Part shown: in pieces, positions 55,705 through 64,000 of the stretch
How the letters are laid out: every line of letters starts with the position of its first letter
Position numbering within the stretch: the stretch's first letter is position 1
From: Larsenimonas suaedae
Lineage (GTDB): Bacteria; Pseudomonadota; Gammaproteobacteria; Pseudomonadales; Halomonadaceae
Reading direction: 5' to 3'
DNA: 64,000 nt
Assembly (NCBI RefSeq): GCF_023712105.1
Contig: NZ_JAMLJI010000002.1
Span: forward strand, 310,001-374,000
Notes under the pieces: model-generated
Told to the model about the DNA's origin: nothing
Seen by the model: the letters and a program-made list of their open reading frames with translations, nothing else
Database searches by the model: none
Made by a program: the position numbers and the translations under genes

Positions 55705-56957
<1,253 letters not shown>

Positions 56958-57971
56958 TCATTTCTTCGAGAGCGCCCTGACCGAGGACCGGATGACCAGG
57001 TCGGGTTCGAGCATGATCACTCGCCCGGTCTGGCGTGGGTTGTCGATGCGCTCGATCATGGTCGCGACCGCCTGCTCGGCGAGCCGACGCTTGGGCTGAT
57101 CGATGGTGGTCAGCGGCGGGCTCAGATAGGCCGAATACAGACAGTTGTCGTAGCCGATGACCGACAGCGCCGCCGGAATATCGATGCCGGCAAGTTGCGC
57201 TTCGCTCATCGCCCCCATCGCCATGGCGTCGTTGCCGATGAACACCGCACTCGGGAGCGTCTCGCAGGCGAGCAGCGCGCGCATGCCGAGTCGCCCACCC
57301 TCGAACTCGAAATTCGATTCGATCACCCATTCCGGGCGCACGCTGAGTCCGGCTTCGGCCATCGCCTCGAAAAACCCGTCGTAACGCTGGCGCGCCGGCA
57401 GTTTCTCGAGCGGCCCGCCAATGTAGGCAATCTGGCGGTGGCCCTGCTCGATGAGATGATTGATGGCAAGGTGAGCCCCCTTGAGCGAGTTGTCCTGAAT
57501 GCGGTCGACGTAATCGCCCGACGGCCCCCAGTCCATCACCACCATCGGCAAATCGCGCTTGCCAATGGCTGCACCGAACAGCGAGTCGTCGTATTCCGAA
57601 CACATCACCAGAATGCCATCGACCCGCTTTTGCGACAGCATCAGAAGGTAGGAGGTGGTTTTCTCGAGCTCGCCGTCGGTATTGCAGAGCACCAGGTTGT
57701 AGCCCTGCTGATAGCACTGGCGCTCGACCTCCTTGACCACCTCGGCGAAAAACGGGTTCAACGTGGTGGTGACCAGCATGCCGAGGCTTTTGGTGTTCTT
57801 GCTCTTGAGGCTTCTTGCCACCGCGCTCGGGGCGTAGTGAAGTTCATCGGCGGCGCGCATCACCCGCTCGTGGGTGGCCGGCGCCACGAACCGGGTCTTG
57901 TTCAATACATGCGATACCGTGGTGGTCGATACCCCCGCCAGTAACGCCACATCCTTGATCGTTGCAGACAA
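56958..57971 (-). CDS. LacI-family transcriptional regulator (RbsR-like)
   Basis: DNA-binding repressor of 337 aa. The helix-turn-helix IKDVALLAGVSTTTVSHVLNK is at residues 5-25, with the hinge helix APSAVARSLKSK near 47-58, followed by a periplasmic-binding-protein-like sensor domain (NPFFAEVVKEVERQCYQQGY onward). The start codon is TTG at 57971, supported by AAGGAG seven bases upstream and by the family N-terminus MSATIKDVA. It lies just upstream of the sugar ABC operon on the same strand and probably regulates it. Confidence 0.92.
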   Translation of the reverse strand: MSATIKDVALLAGVSTTTVSHVLNKTRFVAPATHERVMRAADELHYAPSAVARSLKSKNTKSLGMLVTTTLNPFFAEVVKEVERQCYQQGYNLVLCNTDGELEKTTSYLLMLSQKRVDGILVMCSEYDDSLFGAAIGKRDLPMVVMDWGPSGDYVDRIQDNSLKGAHLAINHLIEQGHRQIAYIGGPLEKLPARQRYDGFFEAMAEAGLSVRPEWVIESNFEFEGGRLGMRALLACETLPSAVFIGNDAMAMGAMSEAQLAGIDIPAALSVIGYDNCLYSAYLSPPLTTIDQPKRRLAEQAVATMIERIDNPRQTGRVIMLEPDLVIRSSVRALSKK

Positions 57972-58118
57972 ACGCGTGCTCCTTTCTCGCTGTACGATTC
58001 ATTCCCCTTAAGCGCCTGAACCGCGGGCTGGCCTCGGTGCCCCTTGAGTATATCGGAAAGCCCATCGCTTACGGCCAGTGCGTTCAGGGCCTGCGACGTG
58101 AGGTGCTTCTGCGGGCAC

Positions 58119-58142
58119 AAAAAAACCGCCCGAAGGCGGTTG
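58119..58142 (-). terminator. Rho-independent terminator of the Pao-type cluster
   Basis: On the minus strand AACCGCC, a TTCG loop and GGCGGTT are followed by a run of T. The stem is the same as that at 51813. It lies 20 bp past the stop codon of the molybdopterin subunit gene. Confidence 0.9.
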
Positions 58143-58161
58143 TCCTGTCGGTGCGAGGCGA

Positions 58162-60360
58162 TCACACCGCCCCCATCAACGCCTCCTTGGTGATCGGAAG
58201 CTCACGCACCCGCACGCCGGTGGCATGGTAGACCGCATTGGCTACCGCCGCAGCAAGCCCGGTGATGCCGATCTCACCGATGCCCCGGGCACCGAACTCG
58301 TTGAAGGCGGTGTCGGGGTAGTCGAGCAGAATCACATCCACCTCGGGCTGGTCGGCGTGCACCGGCACCAGATACTCGGCGTAGTTGTTGTTCACGACTC
58401 GCGCCGTTCTCGGGTCGTACTCGGTACGCTCGAACATCGCCATGCCAATGCCCATGACCACGGCGCCCTCGACCTGGTTGCGGGCGGTCTTCTCGTTCAT
58501 CACCCGCCCCACGTCGATGGCACTGACCACCCGCGCCACGCGCAGATTGGCAAGCAGCGGGTCCCAGCGCACTTCAACGAAGTGGGTCCCGAAGGAGCGG
58601 TAGGAGTATTTCGAGGTATCCGCGCCCTCGGTGTGGGCCTCGCCTTCGGCGTTGGCAAGTTTCATCGTTGAGAGCGCCTCGGCAAACGGAATGCGCTTGC
58701 CCTCAAAAGAGAGCACGCCATTGTCGAACGTCAGCGCCTCGACATCCACGCCCTCGAACGGCCCGCCCGAGCGCACCGCGCGGGTTTTAAGCTCATCGAT
58801 CGCGTGGCGGGTGGCCTCGGCAATCGCCGGGAGCGTGGTCGCCGTGGTCCAGGAACCGCCGGAGATCGGCCCCTTGGGGTAGGAGGTGTCGCCAAGCTCG
58901 ACCTCGATGCGCTCAAACGGTACGCCAGTCAGCTCAACCAGCGTCTGGGCGACGATGGTGTAGGTGCCGGTACCGATGTCCTGGGTAGCGCAGGAGGCGT
59001 AAACGGTGCCATCGGCGCGCAGCGCGACATGCGCGTCACAGGGGCGCTTGATCGCCTCCCAGTTGCAGGCCGCCATGCCGTAGCCGACGATTTCCCGGCC
59101 GTCTCGCATGCTGCCGACCTTCGGGTTGCGCTGATGCCAACCGAACTGCTCGGCCGCACGCTCGGCCGCTTCCTTGATGTGGTTGCTCGAAAACGGCAGG
59201 TCCTGACTTTCGTCGCGCTCGGCGAACTGATTGAGCCGGAAGGTCAGCGGATCGATGCCGGCCTCGAGCGCCATCTCGTCGATGGCGGATTCCAGCGCAA
59301 ACAGGCCGGGCGCGGCGCCCGGCGCACGCATCGAGGTCGGCGTGCCGCGGTTGACCTCGGTCGTTCGATGGGTGATCGAAACGTTGTCGCAGCTGTAGAG
59401 GCTCTTGGTTACGCTGCCACAGGTCTCGACATACTGATCGGTATAGGACGTGGTCGACACCGAGTGGTGGCTGAGCGCGATCAGGCGGCCCTGATCGTCG
59501 GTGGCAAGCTTGAGTGTCTGCTCGGTTTCCGGGCGGTGACCGGTGGTGGTGAACATTTGCTGCCTGGGCACCACCAGCTCCACCGGGCGCTTGATCTCAC
59601 GCGAGGCGGCAGCGGCGGCCACGGCGTGGGGCCACATCCAGAGCTTGCTGCCAAAGCCTGAGCCGATGAAGGTCGAGATGACCTCGACCTTGTGCGGCGC
59701 CAGATTGAAGATCTTGGCCATCGCGCCCTTTTGCTGCACCACGCCCTGCGAGGATTCAAACACCTGCAGGCGGCCATCGGGCCAGTGCGCGAGCGTCGAG
59801 TGCATTTCCATCGGGTTGTGGGTCTCGACCGGCGTGGTGTAGGTCACATCGATCTGATGCGTACCGCGCTCGAACGCGCCGTCGGCGTCGCCCCGGCTGT
59901 GATTGCCCTTGCCCTTTTTCGTGCCGTGGGCCTTCACGCCCTGCTCGAGATTCGCTCGTGGCGTTTCTTCTTCATAACGCACCTTGACCGCCTGCGCGGC
60001 GGCGCGGGCCTGATCGAAGCGCTCGGCCACGACCAGTGCCACGAACTGGCCGTCGTAGTAGATCCGCTCATCCTCGAACGGCAGCCGGGTCTCCTCGACC
60101 TTGTTGCCCTTGGCCATCGACGACGGCGTGTGGTGAAGCGCGGGAAAGTTGCCGTGGTGGAAAATCTCGATCACCCCCGGCATCGCGCGGGCGGCGTCAA
60201 GTTCGAGCGAGACGATGCGCCCTCGGCTGATGGTCGAAAACACCCCATAGCCGTAGGCGGTGTTGTCGAGGGCGTGGTCGGCGGCGTACGGGGCCTGGCC
60301 TGTCACCTTGAGTCGACCGTCGATGCGTTTCGGGCCGGCGCCCAGTGTCTGATCGCTCAT
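58162..60360 (-). CDS. Molybdopterin-binding subunit of aldehyde oxidoreductase, PaoC type
   Basis: Catalytic subunit of 732 aa, xanthine oxidase family, the same length as E. coli PaoC. An N-terminal a/b hammerhead (DGRLKVTGQAPYAADHAL) leads into the molybdenum domain with GSGFGSKLWMWPH, RAPGAAPGLFALE and the catalytic glutamate in GARGIGEIGITG near the C-terminus. Such enzymes oxidise aromatic aldehydes in the periplasm with the cofactor MCD. No signal peptide of its own, consistent with Tat export with the FeS subunit. The ATG overlaps the FAD gene stop by four bases. Confidence 0.93.
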   Translation of the reverse strand: MSDQTLGAGPKRIDGRLKVTGQAPYAADHALDNTAYGYGVFSTISRGRIVSLELDAARAMPGVIEIFHHGNFPALHHTPSSMAKGNKVEETRLPFEDERIYYDGQFVALVVAERFDQARAAAQAVKVRYEEETPRANLEQGVKAHGTKKGKGNHSRGDADGAFERGTHQIDVTYTTPVETHNPMEMHSTLAHWPDGRLQVFESSQGVVQQKGAMAKIFNLAPHKVEVISTFIGSGFGSKLWMWPHAVAAAAASREIKRPVELVVPRQQMFTTTGHRPETEQTLKLATDDQGRLIALSHHSVSTTSYTDQYVETCGSVTKSLYSCDNVSITHRTTEVNRGTPTSMRAPGAAPGLFALESAIDEMALEAGIDPLTFRLNQFAERDESQDLPFSSNHIKEAAERAAEQFGWHQRNPKVGSMRDGREIVGYGMAACNWEAIKRPCDAHVALRADGTVYASCATQDIGTGTYTIVAQTLVELTGVPFERIEVELGDTSYPKGPISGGSWTTATTLPAIAEATRHAIDELKTRAVRSGGPFEGVDVEALTFDNGVLSFEGKRIPFAEALSTMKLANAEGEAHTEGADTSKYSYRSFGTHFVEVRWDPLLANLRVARVVSAIDVGRVMNEKTARNQVEGAVVMGIGMAMFERTEYDPRTARVVNNNYAEYLVPVHADQPEVDVILLDYPDTAFNEFGARGIGEIGITGLAAAVANAVYHATGVRVRELPITKEALMGAV

Positions 60361-61361
60361 GAGGCCTCCTGCGTGGTCGCAAGCCCGGTCAGTTCCCCGA
60401 GCTCGGCAATGATGGCGTGCTGACCGAGCGGAATCTTGAAGGCGTTGTGCTCATAGGCCGTCGCGGTCTTGAACGCGGCCTTCGCCGCCTGCTCGAACAG
60501 GGCCTTCGACGGCGTCTTGCCCTCGAGGATCCGCTCGGCCTCGAGCGCCCGCCAAGGCTTGGTGGCAACGCCGCCAAGCGCAATGCGCGGCGAACGGATG
60601 ACACCGCCCTTGAGCGTCAGGTGCGCGGCGCACGAGGCCAGCGCGAACTGATAGGACGCGCGGTCGCGAAGCTTTAGATAGCCGGAGCGTGCATCGCGCT
60701 CCGGCGCATTGAGGGTAACGTGCGTGATCAGCTCATCAGGCTCGAGGGCGTGCTCACGCTCAGGTGTGCTGCCGGGCAGCAGGTGAAACGCGCCGAAGTC
60801 GATCTCGCGGGTCCCCTTTGGCCCGTGAACCGAAACCGTCGCGCCAATGGCAGCCATCGCCACGCACATGTCCGAGGGGTGGGCAGCAATGCACTGCTCG
60901 CTGGTGCCGAGCACCGCGAAGGTTTCCCGGTTCACGCCGCCGATGGCCGAACAGCCGCTGCCGGGCTCGCGCTTGTTGCAGGGCGAGGCGCCGTCTCGGA
61001 AGTACGGGCAGCGCACGCGCTGCATCACGTTGCCACCGGTGGTAGCCTTGTTGCGAAGCTGAGTGCTGGCACCGGAGAGCAGTGCCTGCGATAGCACCGG
61101 ATAGTGCGTCTCGATCAGTTCATGCCGGGCAAGCGCGGTGTTGGTGACCAGCGCACCGACACGCACCCGGCCGTCCTCGAGACGCTCGATCCGATCAAGC
61201 CCGAGGCCGTTGATGTCAACGACCTGCTCGGGCTGCATGATGTCGATCTTGGTCAGATCCAAAAGCGTGGTGCCGCCGGCCAGATAGGCAGAATCGGCCT
61301 TGGCGTGGGTCGCGATGGCCGCGTCCACCGCACCGGGGCGAGCATAGTCAAAGGCGCGCAT
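60357..61361 (-). CDS. FAD-binding subunit of aldehyde oxidoreductase, PaoB type
   Basis: Flavin subunit of 334 aa. The FAD-binding loops are LAGGTTLLDLTKIDIMQPE near residues 28-46 and TTGGNVMQRVRCPYF with SAIGG. A cysteine-rich insert RCPYFRDGASPCNKREPGSGC is present, the place where PaoB carries an extra [4Fe-4S] cluster; further cysteines such as SEQCIAAH could complete it. The ATG at 61361 follows GGGAGG and overlaps the stop of the FeS gene (TAATG). Second of the tightly coupled genes. Confidence 0.92.
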   Translation of the reverse strand: MRAFDYARPGAVDAAIATHAKADSAYLAGGTTLLDLTKIDIMQPEQVVDINGLGLDRIERLEDGRVRVGALVTNTALARHELIETHYPVLSQALLSGASTQLRNKATTGGNVMQRVRCPYFRDGASPCNKREPGSGCSAIGGVNRETFAVLGTSEQCIAAHPSDMCVAMAAIGATVSVHGPKGTREIDFGAFHLLPGSTPEREHALEPDELITHVTLNAPERDARSGYLKLRDRASYQFALASCAAHLTLKGGVIRSPRIALGGVATKPWRALEAERILEGKTPSKALFEQAAKAAFKTATAYEHNAFKIPLGQHAIIAELGELTGLATTQEAS

Positions 61362-62026
61362 TACACACCTCCCTTCATGGTCTTTCGGGCGTCCTGCACG
61401 GCCGCAAGAATGTTCTTGTAGGCGCCGCATCGGCAGATGTTGCCACTCATGGCCTCGCGTACGGCGGCATCACTTTGGCCGATGCGGTCGTCGTTCAACA
61501 CCGCGACCGCGCTCATGATCTGGCCGGAGGTGCAGTAGCCGCACTGAAAGGCATCGTGTTCCCAGAACGCCTGCTGCACCGGGTGCAGCTCGCCGTCACG
61601 CTCGAGCCCTTCGATGGTGGTGATCTCATCGGACTGGTGACTGATCGCAAGCGAGAGGCAGGAGTTGATCGCCTGACCGTTGACCAGCACCGTACAGGCC
61701 CCGCACTGGCCCTGATCGCAGCCCTTCTTGGTGCCGGTCAGGCCAAGCTCGTTACGCAATACGTCCAGAAGCACCATCTGGGGCGCCACGTCCACGGTGC
61801 GCTCGACGCCGTTCACGTTCAGCTGAATGCGGCTCATGCCGGGGGCCGGCGCGGACGCCTTGACGGGATCGCCTTCCGGCGTCTCGGCGGCGCGTGCCTG
61901 AGTGGTCTGGGCCCAGAGGGGCGTGGAGGCGGCCGCAACGCCAGAGGCGCCTACGGTTTTCAGAAAATTTCGGCGTGACTTGGACGTCGCCCCGCCTTGT
62001 GTCTTCGGGTCGAAATACTCGGTCAT
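61361..62026 (-). CDS. 2Fe-2S subunit of aldehyde oxidoreductase, PaoA type (Tat signal)
   Basis: Iron-sulfur subunit of 221 aa. A twin-arginine signal, SRRNFLKTVGASG, lies at residues 17-29, so the enzyme is exported folded. The first [2Fe-2S] motif is GCDQGQCGACTVLVNG and a later Cys in INSCL; the second is FQCGYCTSGQIM with NICRCGAY. This is the standard layout of xanthine-oxidase-type small subunits. It lies between the two molybdopterin subunit genes and overlaps the FAD gene. A 50-bp gap separates it from the upstream molybdopterin gene. Confidence 0.94.
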   Translation of the reverse strand: MTEYFDPKTQGGATSKSRRNFLKTVGASGVAAASTPLWAQTTQARAAETPEGDPVKASAPAPGMSRIQLNVNGVERTVDVAPQMVLLDVLRNELGLTGTKKGCDQGQCGACTVLVNGQAINSCLSLAISHQSDEITTIEGLERDGELHPVQQAFWEHDAFQCGYCTSGQIMSAVAVLNDDRIGQSDAAVREAMSGNICRCGAYKNILAAVQDARKTMKGGV

Positions 62027-62076
62027 GGAATCCTCCCAAGCTCGAGCGGCGGCAGGCGCCGCCGCCCGGACTGGAC

Positions 62077-64000
62077 TCAGTTGGCCATCAGTAATCGCTC
62101 GATGGAGATAGGCAGGTCGCGAATGCGCTTGCCGGTCGCGTGATACACCGCGTTGGAAATGGCGGCGGCAATGCCGGTCAAGCCGATCTCACCCACGCCG
62201 CGCGCGCCGAAGGCGTTCAGGTGGTAATCGGGATAGTCGAGCAGCTCAACGTCGATCGGCGGGATGTCTGCGTGCACCGGCACGATGTAATCGGCCAGGT
62301 TGGCGTTGTAGAGATAACCGCTCTTGTCGTACTCGGTCTGCTCGAACAGCGCCATGCCCAGGCCCATCACCAGGCCACCCTCGACCTGATTGCGGGCGGT
62401 CATCGGGTTGATGGCGCGGCCGATGTCGATGGTGGACACGATCCGCTCGACCTTGAGCCGTGAAATGCCCGGATCCCAGCGCACCTCGACAAACACGGCG
62501 CCGAATGAGCGGAAGCTGTAGTCGTTCTTCTCATCGCCCGGCTCCGCCGAGGCTTCGGCGGTAACCTGACCGATACCCAGCTCCTCAAGAAGCGTGGTGA
62601 CCGGAATCGAGCGATCCCCATAGGTCAGGGCGCGGTCGTTCAACTCGATCGACTCCGAGTCGACGTCGGAAAACGCCTGCCCGTCCTGAGTGACCTTGTC
62701 GATCAGCGCCTGGGTGGCGGCATCGAGTGCGGCCTTGACTGCCGGCAACACGGTTGCGGTGGCAAACGAGCCACCGGACAGCGGCCCGGAGGGCAGCGAC
62801 GAGTCGCCAAGGCGCACGTCGATGTCCTCGATCGGCACGCCGCTCAGCTCGCTCGCGGTCTGGGCGACGATGGTGTAGGTGCCGGTACCGATGTCCTGCG
62901 TGCCGCAGCTGACCTGCAGGCGGCCATCGGCCAAAAACGTCACCCGCGCCGAGCACTGAAGGCGCATGGCTTCCCAGCTCTGCGAGGCCATGCCGTAGCC
63001 GATGATCTCGTCACCTTCGCGCATCGCGCCGATTTCCGCAGTGCGGTTTTCCCAGCCAAAGCGCTTGGCGGCGTTGTCCCAGCATTCGATCAGGTGATTG
63101 CTCGACCACGGCAGATCGGAGGCCGGATCACGCTCGGCAAAATTCTTCTTGCGAAGCTCAACGGGGTCCATCTCGAGCTGCCAGGCCAATTCGTCCATCG
63201 CCGTTTCCAGCGCGAACAGCCCAGGCGCCTCACCGGGCGCACGCATTGGGCACGGCATGCCGTGATTGACCTCGCCGACCCGGTTAGTGACCGCCACATT
63301 CTCGCAGGCGTACATGCTGGGCGTGGCGGAAATCACCGTGTCGTTGTGCATGCCGACAAAGGCAGTTTCGTTGCTGCCATCGTGGCGGATCGAGGTCAGC
63401 GTGCCGTCGGCGCGCGCGCCAAGGCGGACGCGCTGCATCGAGCGCGGGCGGCTGCCGGCGGAGGTGAACACGCTTTGACGCGGCACCACCGTCTTGACCG
63501 GGCGTTTCAGCCGGCGTGATGCCACCGCAGTCATGATCGCGTGCGGCCACATGAAAAGCTTGCCGCCAAAGCCCGAGCCGATGAAGTGCGAGATCACATT
63601 GATCTGCTCCGGCGGCATCGAGAACACGTGCGACAGCGCATGACGCTGGAACACTACGCCCTGAGTGGACTCGTACACGGTTAGATGATCGCCGGACCAG
63701 GTGGCGGTCGAGGCGTGAAGCTCCATTGCCGCGTGGGTCTCGGTCGCGATCGAGTAGTGGTGATCGAGGGTAACCTCGGCGTTCTCATACGCCGCATCGG
63801 CCTCGCCTCGGCTCTGGCCGTCGCCCTCCTGCAAAACGCCTGGCAGGCCAGCGACGTTGTCGGCATCGAGCTCATCGAGCTGGCTTGTGACCTGATCGTT
63901 TGCGCGGTACTTGCCCTTGACGTTCTGGGCAGCGGCGCGGGCGTGCTCGAAGGTGTCGGCCACCACCAGCGCGATGTACTGGCCGTGATAGTGGATCGTG
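62077..64000 (-). CDS. Second molybdopterin-binding subunit, PaoC type (5' end outside the window)
   Basis: About 641 codons are visible, ending at 62077; the frame continues in IHYHGQYIALVVADTFEHA to the window edge, so the N-terminus is missing. It is a paralogue of the downstream PaoC-like subunit, with matching blocks GSGFGGKLFMWPH, RAPGEAPGLFALE and the catalytic glutamate in GARGVGEIGLTG. The two are clearly different sequences, so this is an old duplication. It probably shares the FeS and FAD subunits encoded just downstream, giving two possible enzymes of different substrate range. The upstream context is unknown. Confidence 0.92.
   Translation of the reverse strand, partial: TIHYHGQYIALVVADTFEHARAAAQNVKGKYRANDQVTSQLDELDADNVAGLPGVLQEGDGQSRGEADAAYENAEVTLDHHYSIATETHAAMELHASTATWSGDHLTVYESTQGVVFQRHALSHVFSMPPEQINVISHFIGSGFGGKLFMWPHAIMTAVASRRLKRPVKTVVPRQSVFTSAGSRPRSMQRVRLGARADGTLTSIRHDGSNETAFVGMHNDTVISATPSMYACENVAVTNRVGEVNHGMPCPMRAPGEAPGLFALETAMDELAWQLEMDPVELRKKNFAERDPASDLPWSSNHLIECWDNAAKRFGWENRTAEIGAMREGDEIIGYGMASQSWEAMRLQCSARVTFLADGRLQVSCGTQDIGTGTYTIVAQTASELSGVPIEDIDVRLGDSSLPSGPLSGGSFATATVLPAVKAALDAATQALIDKVTQDGQAFSDVDSESIELNDRALTYGDRSIPVTTLLEELGIGQVTAEASAEPGDEKNDYSFRSFGAVFVEVRWDPGISRLKVERIVSTIDIGRAINPMTARNQVEGGLVMGLGMALFEQTEYDKSGYLYNANLADYIVPVHADIPPIDVELLDYPDYHLNAFGARGVGEIGLTGIAAAISNAVYHATGKRIRDLPISIERLLMAN

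Overview
The window is a GC-rich, densely coded stretch of a gammaproteobacterial chromosome. Gene content and protein style (MaeA, AcnA, TmcA, PepD, YccS, periplasmic sugar oxidation, the DUF1656/FUSC/HlyD pump) suggest a Halomonadaceae-like organism. That placement is inference from gene content; no rRNA or marker gene is present. I see no tRNA, rRNA, IS element, prophage or CRISPR array.

Layout. 1-4.97 kb: thioredoxin reductase (cut by the window start), 2-Cys peroxiredoxin with an OxyR-like site, a CPXCG zinc-ribbon protein and aconitase A. 5-16 kb: housekeeping genes: NAD malic enzyme, TrpS, an S9 peptidase, an OmpW-like barrel, a GGDEF diguanylate cyclase, a YeeE/YedE sulfur transporter, RlmI and MutM. 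16-29 kb: an NAD aldehyde dehydrogenase divergent from a cystine-type polar amino acid ABC transporter, with four tandem ~22-bp repeats between them; then HDOD, YchJ, DUF3465, an Aae-like FUSC/DUF1656/HlyD efflux operon, PepD and TmcA. 29-33 kb: a complete ftrABCD-type ferrous iron uptake operon behind a Fur-like box, followed by a His/Asp/Arg-rich secreted protein.

33-48 kb is a sugar/sugar-acid oxidation region. It holds a periplasmic gluconate-dehydrogenase-type complex (GMC flavoprotein, triheme cytochrome c, Tat-exported subunit 3), a FadR/GntR regulator, a sugar MFS porter with an SMP-30 lactonase, and an L-idonate/gluconate set (idnD, idnO, gntP) behind a close match to the E. coli GntR operator. 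A DUF2252 protein, a cobalamin riboswitch controlling a lone CbiM-like permease, and a Fur-box-preceded YncE-like propeller protein lie among them.

48-58 kb: a secreted glycerophosphodiester phosphodiesterase, a second FUSC protein (YccS type), and a ribose-type ABC operon (LacI regulator, binding protein, DUF2291 lipoprotein, ATPase, permease, RbsD/FucU mutarotase) without ribokinase. 58-64 kb: a PaoABC-type periplasmic molybdenum aldehyde oxidoreductase cluster with two different molybdopterin subunits flanking one FeS and one FAD subunit; the upstream one runs off the window end.

Together the genes describe a cell that oxidises sugars and aldehydes in the periplasm, imports the acids and completes their metabolism in the cytoplasm, with iron, cobalamin and redox-responsive control elements nearby. 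The least explained items are the tandem repeats before the aldehyde dehydrogenase, the paired palindromes before the YeeE gene, the doubled molybdopterin subunit and the standalone riboswitch-controlled CbiM-like protein.
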